Shown in pieces: positions 22,934 to 33,788 of a stretch of 64,000 nucleotides of DNA. The notes under the pieces are model-generated. The model was not told the DNA's origin and ran no database searches. It saw only the letters and a program-made list of their open reading frames with translations. The stretch is taken from the NCBI GenBank assembly GCA_036365515.1, contig CM070875.1, positions 99,024,628-99,088,627 of the forward strand, written 5' to 3'. Both the position numbers and the translations under genes were made by a program. Position 1 is the stretch's first letter. The number at the start of each line of letters is the position of its first letter. This DNA is from Torymus aiolomorphi (lineage: Eukaryota; Arthropoda; Insecta; Hymenoptera; Torymidae).

Positions 22934-23437
22934 ATGCCTGAGCAAGGTACAAATCGTGAGAACTTTTACAAACGCGATGCCGCGGTCGAAAGTGGAAGGG
23001 TGATATGGCCACCCTTTAATATAGAGTGCGTAGCAGTAAAGGCGGCGTCAGGGAGACCCTGGGCTCCAACCCGCGGCGCATACCGGGGCGGACGAGCGGT
23101 ACAGTCGAGGCCACATATGGTCAGTCGGTCCGTCCAAACCACCAGGGAGAGCGAGGAAACGCCACCACCACCAACTCCATCTACCTCTCGGCATGAATTA
23201 AAACAATATGTGCCAACGCCGATTCGCCGACCGCCGATCGAGGACTTTTTAAAGCTGCGGCAGATTGCACGCCGCATGAGGTATGTGCCGCGCCCATTGA
23301 GCCCGTTGTCACCAGACTGGTCTCCACCTGCACCACCTACCACGCCACCATCAGCCACCCCGTCATCTCTAACACCACAGCCACCACCGGCAAAGCAGCA
23401 AAGCGAGGAGGCCTACGTAAATGCGATTACGTTTTAA
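22934..23437 (+). CDS. Gypsy-A third ORF, Pro/Arg-rich protein of unknown role
   Basis: An intact 167-residue frame lies between integrase and the polypurine tract, where some gypsy elements carry env. It has no signal peptide, no membrane segment and no furin-like site. It is rich in Arg early and in Pro late (PPAPPTTPPSATP), so it is not an envelope. It could be a small accessory or nucleic-acid-binding protein, or chance open sequence. Confidence 0.45.
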   Translation: MPEQGTNRENFYKRDAAVESGRVIWPPFNIECVAVKAASGRPWAPTRGAYRGGRAVQSRPHMVSRSVQTTRESEETPPPPTPSTSRHELKQYVPTPIRRPPIEDFLKLRQIARRMRYVPRPLSPLSPDWSPPAPPTTPPSATPSSLTPQPPPAKQQSEEAYVNAITF

Positions 23438-23752
23438 ATTTTTGTAAATAGCCCAAACCAATAAAAGGCGTTAAAATTAAATGTTTCAATGTATTTAATT
23501 GCGAGCAGAACCATTTAATTTGGGGGGCGATGTGACGTACACGAACAGCTCATGGTATACGCATCGATTCACATTTCCCCATTCATAAACACGAGAGCGA
23601 AAAATCAACAAACACGATGCATATTTGTGTACAAACATACGATCGCGTGCGCCAGAGAAAATCTTACTCACTCATTCACACAGCGCCTCTGACGTCAGAG
23701 TATAAACAAAAATATTGTCATGCGCAAGAGAGAAGACCAGACGATCGACTGG

Positions 23753-23760
23753 TATATAAA
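23753..23760 (+). promoter_or_regulatory. TATA box of the Gypsy-A LTR
   Basis: TATATAAA followed by AGGGCTCCGATTCTCGG is a strong core-promoter candidate about 220 bp into the LTR, the expected U3 position. Transcription would start about 30 bp downstream (near 23785-23790). Confidence 0.6.
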
Positions 23761-24006
23761 GGGCTCCGATTCTCGGAATCGGCACGCACTTGTGTCCGAG
23801 CTCTCGCCTATTCAGGATACCGATAAGCATTGCGCTTAGGTAACTGAAGCTGGCCACTCCTTTGCGCTCGTAAAAACTTATGTCAAATAATTCATTTTGA
23901 GTATATTAATAAACATACCTATAATTCTAGATTTTGATTAATGATTTTTTTTTCTTCTTCAAATAAACTCTCTCGATAACAACCGAATCCTAACCTACCT
24001 ACCTCC

Positions 24007-24200
24007 CACGGCACGATAGTCGGCCCTCTGCGCCGACTATTTACCCGGCTCCTTTCTTCTCACACGGCACGGTAGTTGGCCCTCTGCGCCGACTACTTAC
24101 CCGTATCACCTAAGCAGTACGGTCGCAGCCACTCAGCGCTAACGACTTACCTGCACCTACCACCTCTCTGTATCGACGGCACGGACTCCGGCACATTGCG
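24007..24200 (+). repeat. Short direct repeats inside the Gypsy-A LTR
   Basis: A unit of about 56 bp containing CACGGCACG(A/G)TAGT, GGCCCTCTGCGCCGACTA and TTACCCG occurs twice clearly (24007, 24063) and twice in degraded form (about 24113 and 24176). Confidence 0.65.
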
Positions 24201-24383
24201 CGCCGGTATCTAACCCTGAGATCGGGGCTACTCCCATCCCGATTGTATGCTCGAGTCCAGTACACGAACTCTTAAAAAATTGTTAATAACTACCAAGTAA
24301 CGACATCTAGTTTCATACAAGTTAACTCAATTATTAAGGTATAGATTAAAATCTGAGAGCTGTCATTACTTCGGTACGTTACA

Positions 24384-24561
24384 CAATATATGCAATGTAT
24401 AAACACATAGAACAATAGCACAAAAACATAATTCAATAATAAAAATATAATAAAAAATTAAAAATATTTACTTTTTTACTTTTTAAATTTTTTATTATAT
24501 TCTTATTATTGAATTATGTTTTTGTGCTATTGTTTTATGAGTTTATACATTGCATATATTG
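24384..24561. mobile_element. Short AT-rich foldback, ~80-bp arms
   Basis: AATATATGCAATGTATAAAC at the left is mirrored near 24541-24561, and the arms share CAATAGCACAAAAACATAAT and its complement. The spacer is about 15 bp. It directly abuts the LTR end. Confidence 0.65.
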
Positions 24562-24940
24562 ATATTAAGATTATTAGTTTGTCTATCTTAAATTAATAAA
24601 TGTTTTTATGAGGTGAGATCATGATGACTTTTTACATAATTTGTTTAAACTTTCTGTATATGTATGTTTAATATTGTTTCTAATGTTTTATAGCTACAAG
24701 CAGTATGTATATGACGAACCTGGTTTGGGTATTATGATTAAATTGTTATAACTAAAGGTAGTAGTCGATTTGGCTAATAATAGTATAATTGTTTGTATAA
24801 AACAGTGTGTCCATAATTGTTTTTCAATAATTTGTAGATCTGATGAGGGTGCCAAACTAGCGACCGAAACGTCGTTGTTCTATATTTTTAATAACAATAA
24901 ATTGACTCGTAAACCAACCGTTATACCCAGTTATCTTTTT
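24562..24940. other. No gene seen
   Basis: AT-rich sequence. A CGAAACGTCGTTG motif followed by AATAAATTGACTCG (24868-24907) resembles the CCGAAATGTCGG...AATAAATT motif near 6450. The shared piece is short and unassigned. Confidence 0.35.
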
Positions 24941-24944
24941 ACAT

Positions 24945-25016
24945 TTAATTTACTTTATTTGTTTATAATTTGTTTATTTATGCGCGTCCTCTTACGGCTT
25001 TTGCCATACGTATACT
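24945..25016 (-). repeat. Isolated inverted fragment of the 149-bp satellite
   Basis: Its reverse complement reads GCCGTAAGAGGACGCGCATAAATAAACAAATTATAAACAAATAAAG and on to AAATGTAAAAAG (a stretch of the satellite consensus, quoted here only as landmarks of under 20 bases: AGCCGTAAGAGGACGCGC; AAATTATAAACAAATAAAG). It covers about half a monomer, 14.5 kb from the array and in opposite orientation. Confidence 0.8.
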
Positions 25017-25039
25017 TGGCCTCATAGGGAATGTCTATG

Positions 25040-26880
25040 AAAAATTTGGGACATGTATCTCATTTTTTACATGTGTTATAGTATGGAAAATGGAACAAAA
25101 ATTTTGCTTTGATACCCTATAGTCATTTTGCCCCAGCAGCTGCTAGGTCTGAGCTGCTAACTTTAGCGTCGTCAAAACGTCAAGGTATTGAATTATGGCT
25201 TGGTTTAATGATATTTGTGGTAATGACTTAAAGTGGTTATGAGATTAAAGAGGTGATTATAATAGAATGCTGCTCTAATATTACTAGTTTAACTGATGAA
25301 CTTTGCAGTTAGCTCGTCTATTTATTTTCAGCAAATATCATGAGATTCTTAGCTTAGTTTTTTTGCGTTAATTTAACTAAATTTCGGGTTATGCGATTTG
25401 GGGTCAAAGGAGATTTGGGTTGAAAATAATGAGTTTGGGTTGGGTTATGCTGTTTTCAGTGTTATTGAAGTTGCGGTTATAGGATTTGAAGTTTTATGGT
25501 TTAAGGTTATGGGACTATGTGATTTGGAATTATGGATCTTGGGATTATGAGGTTATGAAGTTTGAGTTTATAGGGTTTTAGGTTATGTGGTTTAAAGTTA
25601 TGAAATTTCGTGTTATGTGAATTGGGGTTATAGATTTATGGAGTTCATAAAGTTTGAGATAATAAAGTTTGATTCTTGTAGCTTAATCGTTATAGGGTTT
25701 TGGAGTTCGGAAAATACGGTATCGTGCTGTTATTGGATTCATGGGGATGTGGCTGGTTATGTGGTTATTAGGGCACAGGACGTTATAGGATTATGAAGTT
25801 TAATGTTATTGATTTTAAGCTCTCTAAATATATGAAGTTTTGGGTTGAGGATTTCGAGATTAGGAAGTTTACGAGCACAAGGTTTAAAGATAAGTGGTTA
25901 TTAAAGTTTATGAAGTTTCGAATTATATGATTTGAGGGTACGTGTGTTGAAGGTCTATAATTTTGGGTTTTGCGGTAATGGAGTTCGAGTTTTTAGGGTT
26001 TAAAATTATGTGGTTAAAGGTTAGTGAGTTTCGGGTTATCTTATTTGCGGTTAAGGGTTGTAGAGTTATTGAGTTATTGAGTTTGAGTTTATACGGTTTA
26101 AAGTTATGTAGTTTAAGGTTATGGAGTTTTGGGTTATGTGATTCGGGGATTTATGACATACGTTGACATGGGTTTTGAGGTTATAGAGCTGTGCGGTCAA
26201 AGGTTATGATGTTTTGTGTTAATGGTTATGAGGTTAGGGTTATGCGCTCACGGTGTTATTGAATTCGGTGTTTGAAGTTATATACTTTACGGTTACGGAG
26301 ATTCGGCTTTGTGATTTAGGGTTAAAGGTCATGTGGGCTAAGTTTACATGCCTCGGGGTTAAGGTTATGGGGTTTTAGTGTTTGGAATTATGATTTTATG
26401 GAATTTGACGTTAAAAGATTTTAAGTTATATGGTTTAGGTTATATTATAGGATTATGTGATTTAGGTTTATGAGATTATGTAGTTTCAGTTTATAGGGTT
26501 TTAAGTTATATGGTTTAAGGTTATGGAGTCTCAGGTTATGTGATTTGGGGTTTATGGATCTTGGGGTTATTGAGTTATGAATTCTGAGATTATAAAGTTT
26601 AAAGTTGTGTGTATAAGGTTATGGCGTTCTGGTTATGTGATTTGGGATTAAAGGTTGTATGGTTATATGTGGTGTTATGGGGTATGTGGTTTATGACATA
26701 CTTTATTATGAGTTTTGACTTTATAGGGTTTTGGGCACATAGGATTGTGGGAAGTAAGGTTAATGAGGTAGTTATAATCATGAAATTCTAAATTTTGTGG
26801 TATTGGGTTATGTTCAATCATTATTAATGTAGATGTACACCGTTTGTATTATGATTGAAGAGAACTTTTAAGTTTTGAGA
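25040..26880 (+). repeat. GT-rich, C-poor degenerate repeat, ~1.5 kb
   Basis: From about 25380 to 26830 the plus strand is dominated by GGTTATG, GTTATGTGGTTT, TTTGGGGTTATG and ATGGAGTTT words spaced about 10-20 bases apart, with very little C. No period is exact. Open frames here (25963-26166, 26609-26791) are products of the bias. 25040-25380 holds nothing recognisable. Confidence 0.7.
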
Positions 26881-26888
26881 ATATATTG

Positions 26889-27546
26889 TGACGTCCGGAA
26901 ATAAGTGGAAATAAATAGTAATTGGTTTTATGTATGTTTATTATATAAAGTACAATAATTTATTTACCAATACAATCTGCTGGCTTCTGGTAGATCGATG
27001 CGTTGTAATTTTACTTACAATTCTTTTTCTATAATTGTTCTTTACGTTTAGAATTTATACTTGCTTTTATAAATTTACTATAAATAACTTATAAGATCTG
27101 CTTACTAGACGAGTAAGGCTTACGATTACAATTTCAATAATTTATAAGATCTGCTTGTTAGATGAGTAAGACTTACGATTTCAACTTGACTCGAATGTCG
27201 TCTGAGTTTGACGGAGCTCTCCAGGTTTCTTGTACGCTGTGACTGATTCACGTGACACACATCACTTCTTTTATAATACAAAATAATTAGGTTAAAGATG
27301 GGCTCGGTGACGTATCGAATTCATCTTTCGACAACTTATGTATTACAAGTTTTCTGGGTCGTCGTACTTGCGAAATGCTGAGCATTGCAAAGTGTGGCCT
27401 TTCGGCTGTGTCCAGAATAGGACGGAATAGGACATACCAACATAAAAACGCAAGAATAATGTACGATACGAACAGATCTATTCAAACCGTAACCTAAAAA
27501 ATAGTTTTATACCGACGCTGGATTTTATTTCGGAGTCGGATTGTTG

Positions 27547-27548
<2 letters not shown>
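26889..27548 (+). repeat. Probable solo LTR (TGTGACGTCCGG family)
   Basis: It starts TGTGACGTCCGGAAATAAG and ends in a block (ACCGTAACCTAAAAAATAG ... GGAGTCGGATTGTTGTAAT) shared with 51105-51506 in reverse orientation. No coding region adjoins it. A ~57-bp internal repeat (TTATAAGATCTGCTT..TAGA, at 27089 and 27147) lies inside. The right boundary is blurred by an AT microsatellite. Confidence 0.55.
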
Positions 27549-28210
<662 letters not shown>

Positions 28211-28215
28211 ATAAG

Positions 28216-28484
28216 ATGCAACTGTTGAGAGTCAAAAAATTATTGTTGCAATGGCTGCATGTTATTCGTGCTATTGATATCATTTTGGATATCTGTTTAA
28301 ATAAGTGTCATAAAATTCGTAAGTGGTGGACAAAACCACACTTGAAAGAAAATGTGAGGGAAGAATATGGTGCCTTCTCTACCATTTATTATCATATCTT
28401 ACTTGAGTTGGTTCAACCAAAGTTGATAAAAAGAAGTAGAAGAAAGGCACTCTGTCCAGAGCTTCGCCTAGCCATAGTATTAAA
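28216..28484 (+). CDS. PIF/Harbinger transposase exon 1 (N-terminal region)
   Basis: The frame encodes KIRKWWTKPHLK...REEYGAF, then ELVQPKLIKRSRRKALCPELRLAIVL, the standard N-terminal block of Harbinger transposases (RRWWVRP...REEHGA...ERLAVTL). It stops being coding at a perfect donor, TTAAA|GTAAGT. The last codon (AA) is completed by C at the start of exon 2 (46872), giving Asn followed by YLAHG, exactly the expected continuation. About 25 residues usual between the GAF and ELVQ segments are missing in frame. The first in-frame ATG is used; upstream is (AT)n, so the real start is uncertain. Confidence 0.85.
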
Positions 28485-28499
28485 GTAAGTTTTATGTAC

Positions 28500-29679
28500 T
28501 GTAACGGGGTGAATTTACAAGAGGGTATGAATCCCTCCCTGGGGTGCGCGAAGGTATTATGCGGGCGTCTACTACGCCCGGGGCAGCTAGGGGTTTTCTA
28601 GTGTCGAAAGCTTAGGCCGCCTTCTACTAGACCCGGCGCTGGGCTCTGCCGCTACCGCTAACTTCGGCGCACAATTCACCGGCGGCTAGATATGCGCTAG
28701 CTTTACTTACTCTCGCCGGTGTTCCCGTACAACGCCGCTCAGGTTAACCTGAGCGACTTTCACTTACAATTTCCCCGTTGACGTTGCTCCTCTAGGAGGT
28801 GATGCCTCCGACTAGCTGCAGCTGCTGAAAAGGTAGAGGGCGGTATTCGGGGAGATAGGGAACGGTTACTCGCGAAATGACAGACTCGACACGAACGAAG
28901 TAAAAGTACAATAAAGAAGGTTTATTGTCCAAAAAAGGAGCGCGCTAAGGGGCGCGAAGCCCGAACATCACTTACAAAATCGAACGCGCAGGCCGAGACT
29001 TACGCGGAGACGCCACAAAATGGCCGCCGCGCTCTCGAACACGAGGCCGCTTGCCTCTACGCAGGCGGCGTCGGATAGCCGCGCAACACTACTTTACGCG
29101 TGGCCGCTCGCACGCAAAACCTACGCGGCAAAATTACAAGGAAAGCGCACACTTACTTTGCCGCTGGCCAGCGCGTCGCCCGAGGTCTGTCCCTCTCTCT
29201 CTCTCTCTCTCTCACTCTCTCGCACTCTCGCCTCCTCGCTGCGAGGCGTCGGGCCTCGTGGCTGCTCGGGCCTCGGCTGCCGCCGCTCTCTCTCTCCTCC
29301 TCTCACTCTTCCGCTGGCGGAGTGGCCCGGCCGGCGAAGGCAGCCGGCGTTGCGTCGCTGCGGGGCTGGCGGCGGATCGGAGGCACGGAGGGCACTTCCC
29401 GCAGGGCGTGATGCGGCACTCGCGGGGCACTCGGAGGCACGGCACTGCTGAGGCGAAATGGCACGTGCGCACCTGTTGCGCTACAGGATTAGACTGCCTC
29501 ATCAATGGTCGCGGCGTCCCTTCGGAGCGTCGCGGCGGCGTCTTCTTCTTCTTCTTGCTTCGCCTGCCGCGCGTCCCGCTTGGCGCGCGGCGAGCCGCTG
29601 TACGTGCAAGCGCGCGCGATTCAAATCTCGCGGCGCGGTGCACGCGGCTCTTTCGCCCTTATTGCATGCACCCGTTACA
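28500..29679 (-). repeat. Gypsy-B 3' LTR
   Basis: It opens TGTAACGGGGTGAATTTAC 12 bases after the Harbinger splice donor and closes CACCCGTTACA. Compared with the other LTR it has a small insertion (AATTC near 28670) and lacks ~25-40 bp present at about 37634-37672. A (TC)n tract at 29190-29220 and CpG-rich sequence are common to both. Open frames on both strands here are a result of high GC. Confidence 0.9.
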
Positions 29680-29937
29680 CCCCCCACCCAGATTTGGCGT
29701 ACCCCGTACGCGACATCTGAAAAGAGGAAGGGCGCAGAAATAAGGCGAAAACAACAGGTTAGGTGGAGGCTCTTCCTTTTATTTCAGCCTCTCGGGCAGA
29801 TCACCTATACACTATGTACACCAAAATATTTACAAAAAAAAAAACTATGTACAAAAAAAAATTTCAACCAAAAAAAAACTGTACGGTTCGGACCCTCGAA
29901 GGGAGGGCCTGCTGAACCGAGAGCGTCCCTCCCCGGG

Positions 29938-30651
29938 CTAGCCACGGGGAGGCGCCGTGGTTTTCGGCGAATGCGTGGCCGCTCGGGGGCATTTGCGCGG
30001 CAGGCGCACCCCCGGCCACCCGCACACGTAGCAGAAGCGGGGGCGTCCCGCTCCTGGCGGGTTCGGCCGGACGGGCGAGCGTTCCCGCGCGAGGCCCAGG
30101 TCGACGGCCGCCCGCTCTTTGTCTTGGCGGGCCTGGTCCCACCGAGCGCGTGCTGCCTGGAGTTCGGCCTCCTCGGCGAGGCGGCGGGTGCGGGCCTCCT
30201 CCAGGGCCCGCTCCGACGCGGCACGGAGACGTGCCTCCTCCACCTCCTTTTCCCGCTGCATGCGGGAACGTCGCTCCGCGCGCCAGGCGATCAAGTGCTC
30301 GGCCTCCTCCTGCTTGGCCAGCATCATCCGGCGCCAGGAGTCGATCTCCGGGGGCTGCTCCCCGTGGACCCCGACGTGCCGCTCCAAGGCCGCGAAAACC
30401 TCGGCGCGGTCCATCTCCCGGACCGTTGACAGCCCGGCGCGCAACTCGTCCCAGGTGGGCTCCGCGGGCAGGAGGTGGGCCTCGATCTGCGAGGTGGCAT
30501 CGCGGTGGACCCTCCGCGGGTAGCCGGCGGGGATTGCGCCGCGGGGCGGCGTGGCAGGCTCCTCCTTGGGTTTGCCGACGGGTTTGCCCAAGTCGAGGGT
30601 TATCAGCGCGGCCATGGCCTCCTCCAACGTCTGCTTGGGGATCTCCAACAT
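29938..30651 (-). CDS. Gypsy-B third ORF: coiled-coil protein with a C-terminal CXXC finger
   Basis: An intact 237-residue frame lies downstream of integrase. Residues ~120-195 are a long charged coiled coil (MQREKEVEEARLRAASER and onward, rich in E/R/A). Near the C-terminus RFCYVCGWPGVRLPRKC resembles a retroviral zinc knuckle without the usual His. There is no signal peptide or membrane helix, so this is not env. The ATG follows a splice acceptor directly, suggesting a spliced subgenomic mRNA. It may be a second nucleic-acid-binding structural protein. Confidence 0.6.
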   Translation of the reverse strand: MLEIPKQTLEEAMAALITLDLGKPVGKPKEEPATPPRGAIPAGYPRRVHRDATSQIEAHLLPAEPTWDELRAGLSTVREMDRAEVFAALERHVGVHGEQPPEIDSWRRMMLAKQEEAEHLIAWRAERRSRMQREKEVEEARLRAASERALEEARTRRLAEEAELQAARARWDQARQDKERAAVDLGLARERSPVRPNPPGAGRPRFCYVCGWPGVRLPRKCPRAATHSPKTTAPPRG

Positions 30652-30662
30652 CTGGAAAAGAA
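30652..30662 (-). promoter_or_regulatory. Candidate splice acceptor directly before the third ORF
   Basis: On the minus strand TTCTTTTCCAG abuts the ATG codon at 30649-30651. The pyrimidine tract and CAG are near-ideal. A matching donor in the leader was not identified. Confidence 0.5.
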
Positions 30663-30747
30663 CATCTCAGGTTAGGCCAGTTTCACTATATCCGCGCGTA
30701 GTTTATCGCACGTCTCGGGGGGGGGGGGGAGCGCTAGGCACGCAACG

Positions 30748-31296
30748 CTACGGAGGCTTGCGGGGACGACCGCGTCCCCTGCGAGGAGCATTCGGGGCTT
30801 GCTGTCCTACCGAAGTTGGTTCGGCGGGACCCGTAGTTACGCCGCGCGCCCTCCGCGGTCTCCCCCACGTGCTTTCGGGGGGCTCCCCTGTCCCCTGAGG
30901 GGCGGGTGGTTCGTTCGCAGGCGTTCCCCTGGGGTCGCCTTCCGCGTCGACTCCATTCGACTCAGGCGACTCACCGCGATAGGGCTTAAGCTGGTCAGCG
31001 GCCACTATCTCCTCAATTTGGCCCCCCTCACCTACCAATCTGTAGGTGTTGGAGCCTAGCACAGCCGTAATCCAATATGGCCCTTCAAACCTAGGCGCTA
31101 GTTTCGCCGCGACGCCCTTCGCGGCCGAGGAGAGTGTGTAGCTGCGCTTCCAGACCCTGTCTCCCAGCTTGAAATCTGGCTCTCGCCTGCCGGCGTCATA
31201 ATAGCTGGCTTGGCGATCTTGAGCCGCTCTCGCCTGCGAGGCGGCTCGTTGATGAAGGTTTGGAAGGGCGTCGAGCCGCTCCTTCCAACGGGCCAA
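30748..31296 (-). pseudogene. Gypsy-B integrase C-terminal domain
   Basis: The frame contains FKLGDRVWKRSYTLSS and RFEGPYWITAVLGSNTYRL, the GPY/F-type C-terminal module of gypsy integrases, then a Pro/Gly-rich tail. It is shifted relative to the catalytic core frame, which ends at 31306. Confidence 0.85.
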
Positions 31297-31305
31297 ACTT
31301 TCTTC

Positions 31306-31761
31306 TTATGCCGGGGTCTCTGCTGCGACCTCTTGCAGCCTACGCTGCGTACCAGGGGGCTCTGGCTGCCTACCGTAAAGCAACATGGCGGGGCTGACTC
31401 CGGTAGAGCTATGCACCGCCGTATTCATCGCAAAGAGAAGTTCCGGAAGCTTCTCGTCCCATGTGGTGTGCCGCTCCTTAAGGTAAGAGGCGACCATCGT
31501 TTTTAAAGTACGATTGGCGCGCTCCACCGGATTAGCCTGCGGGTGGTAGGTGGGAGTGTTGGTGTGATGCACACCTCGCTCCCTCAAGAATTCCTCTACG
31601 ACACGGTTCTTGAACTCTGTGCCGTTGTCAGAGAGGAACACTTCTGGGCAACCGAACCGGAGGAAAACCTTTCGGTCCAATTCTCCTACCACCGTCTTTG
31701 CGTTAGCCTTACGTATCGGCGACGCCTCCGCCCACCTGGAGAAAAGGTCTTGAAACACCAT
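31306..31761 (-). pseudogene. Gypsy-B integrase catalytic core
   Basis: It includes VFQDLFSRWAEA, the second Asp (LSDNGTEF) and the Glu (HPQANPVERANRTLK). The first Asp (AGDIIGPLP) is encoded just upstream, after a TGA at 31840-31842. The triad is therefore conserved but interrupted by a stop between the zinc domain and the core. Confidence 0.88.
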
Positions 31762-31842
31762 AATGTATTCAAAACCTTTAGAGGTGCGAGGCAGCGGTCC
31801 TATTATGTCTCCAGCGACGACCTGCCAGGGTCTGTCGACGAC

Positions 31843-32484
31843 TCATCGACCCATGAGGCCGGCTGGAGCTCTTTGTTCCACCTTAAACCGCTGACACGTT
31901 TCGCAGTGGCGCACGTACTCTTGCGTTTCCGCGTAGTAACGTGGCCAATAGTAGCGCAGGGCTACTCTGGCAAACGTCTTTTCTCGTCCGAGATGTCCAG
32001 CGGTGGCGTCGTCATGGCACTCTTGCAACACCTCGCGACGATGCTCTTCTGGTACTACCAGCTTCCAAGCATCCTCATCGTCGCCGAGGGCCGCGTCAAC
32101 GTCCGGGTTCGGTCGGTACCGGTAAAGGTTGCCCGCGATGAGTTTGTAGCTTGGAAAATCGTTGGGTTGCTCTCGGACTTTGGCGCACCACTCTCGATAC
32201 CACGCATCCTCGGTGTCCGTTGACCAGGACACCGCAGCCACCTCCGGGCCTTCCTCATCCTCGTACATCTGGGAGAGGGCGTTGGCCACGTGGTTCAAGG
32301 CGCCTTTTCGATGCTCGATCGAAAACTTGTGGCCTTGCACTCCAGCGCCCACCGAGCGAGCCTGCTCGTGGGATTTTTCATCTGACAGAGCCACCGCAGA
32401 CTGCTGTGGTCTGTCGCAGCCTTTAACTCGTAGCCTTCGATGTAAGGGCGAAACTTCTGTATCGCCCAGACCACCGCAAGGCAC
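31843..32484 (-). pseudogene. Gypsy-B RNase H end and integrase zinc domain
   Basis: The frame has FSIEHRKGALNHVANALSQ (end of RNase H region) and the integrase HHCC finger (H..ECHDDATAGHLG...HCETCQRFK). It overlaps the preceding RT frame by about 190 bp; the true reading frame shifts near 32330. Confidence 0.85.
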
Positions 32485-33680
32485 TCCCTTTCTGTAACGC
32501 TATAGTTTCGCTCTGCCGGGGTTAACACCCGGCTCGCGAACTCGATCACCTGCTCTTGGGTCTCTACTTCCTGTAGCAGCACCGCGCCAAGGCCTACATC
32601 GCTCGCATCGGTCTGCACGATGAAAAGGCCGTCTGGATCAGGGCGATGTAGGACCGGAGCGGTCATAATCATCGCCTTCAACAGCTCGAAGGCGCTTTGC
32701 TGCTCGTCGAGCCACTCGTACTTCTGGTTCTTCTTCGTCAGACTCGTGAGCGGCTCGGCGATCGTGGCATAGTTCGGGATGAACTTCCTATACCACGATG
32801 AAGTACCCAGGAATCGGCGCAGCTGCCTCAGATTCCGCGGCTGCGGAAAATTCTGGATTGGCTCGATCTTGGCCGGGTTCGGCCTCGTGCCGTCCCGGTT
32901 AACCAAGAAGCCCAAATATGCTACCTCTTGCTTGCAGAAAACACATTTTTCTGCGTTGAGGGTTAGTCCAGCAGCGGCGAGCCTTTCCAACACCCTTTTC
33001 AAGCACTTCTTATGCTCCTCGAACGTTTCTGCGACTACGATGATGTCGTCGAGGTAGGCGTAGACGTAAGGCTCCAGCTCGGGTCCGAGCACTTGGTCAA
33101 TGAGCCGCTGGAAGGTGGCCGGCACGTTCGTCAGTCCGTACGGCATCCGCCGGAACTGGAACAGGCCCAGCCCCGGCACCGTGAAAGCGGTGATGGGCCG
33201 CGCCTCCTCCGCTAACGGTATCTGATGATACGCGCTCTTGAGGTCAAGCGTGGAGATGAACTTCGCCTTCCTCAATTTCCGCAGAATATCCTGCATATTC
33301 GGCAGAGGATAGGCGTCGGGTTCGGTGACTGCATTTACCTTCCGCAGATCGTTGCAGAACCGTCGTGTGCCGTCACTCTTCGGCGCCATCACGACGGGGC
33401 TCGACCACCCGCTCTTGGAGGACTCGATGATGCCTTGGTTCAGCATTTCGCAAACCTGGCTATGCATCTCCTCCTGCACCTTATCCGACACTGGATAATG
33501 GCGCTGCTTGATTGGTCGAGCGTTTCCTACATGAATCTCATGCTCCACGCCTCTGACGCAACCTAATCCTGGCGGGCACTTACCTAGGACCTCGTCCACC
33601 ATGGCCTTCAGCTCCTCTCGCTGAAGGTCTGTAGCGTCCTCGAGCCCAATTGCCGCTACCGAGCTAGGATCGGGGGTCAA
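32295..33680 (-). pseudogene. Gypsy-B reverse transcriptase and RNase H
   Basis: A long 461-residue frame: IKQRHYPVSDKVQEEM, WSSPVVMAPKSDGTRRFC, STLDLKSAYHQIPL (catalytic Asp), FRRMPYGLTNVPATFQR, YVYAYLDDIIV (catalytic pair), TDASDVGLGAVL (RNase H Asp) and YSVTERECLAVVWAI. All key residues are present, and this is the best preserved domain. It is separated from protease by a TGA at 33789-33791. Confidence 0.93.
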
Positions 33681-33788
33681 GCTGGCTACTTCCAGCTCGA
33701 CGTAGGCTTCCGTCTCCTTACAGAATAGCCTATCCGTATCCGGGTCTAGTACGGCCCTGAACGCTCGTACAAAGTTGACTCCTAAGTA

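Larger units (their letters stand above)
19054..24383 (+). mobile_element. Gypsy-A: Ty3/gypsy retrotransposon, 5'-truncated
   Basis: A plus-strand element with the end of gag, then protease, RT, RNase H, integrase, a third ORF, a polypurine tract and a 3' LTR. No 5' LTR, primer site or gag core is found before 19110. Integrase after RNase H is the gypsy order. Several frameshifts break pol, so it is dead. Confidence 0.88.
23531..24383 (+). repeat. Gypsy-A 3' LTR, 853 bp
   Basis: It begins TGTGACGTAC directly after a polypurine tract (TTTGGGGGGCGA, 23519-23530) and ends GTACGTTACA, a near-perfect 10-bp inverted match. It contains a TATA box, AATAAA-type signals around 23909 and GC-rich internal repeats. 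No second LTR is in the window. Confidence 0.8.

Noticed and set aside
22934..23437. Gypsy-A third ORF as a retroviral envelope
   Set aside because: No signal peptide, membrane span or cleavage site; Pro/Arg-rich composition.
24770..25027. 85-codon plus-strand frame
   Set aside because: Its C-terminal half is the reverse complement of the satellite, so it is a composite of unrelated sequence.
29020..29743. Overlapping long ORFs on both strands in the Gypsy-B LTRs (also 37684-38472)
   Set aside because: High GC lowers stop frequency; the ORFs are Arg/Ala/Pro/Leu-rich in all frames and lie in LTR sequence.
29458..30701. Large plus-strand ORFs opposite the Gypsy-B third ORF and pol
   Set aside because: Shadows of the GC-rich minus-strand genes without recognisable domains.
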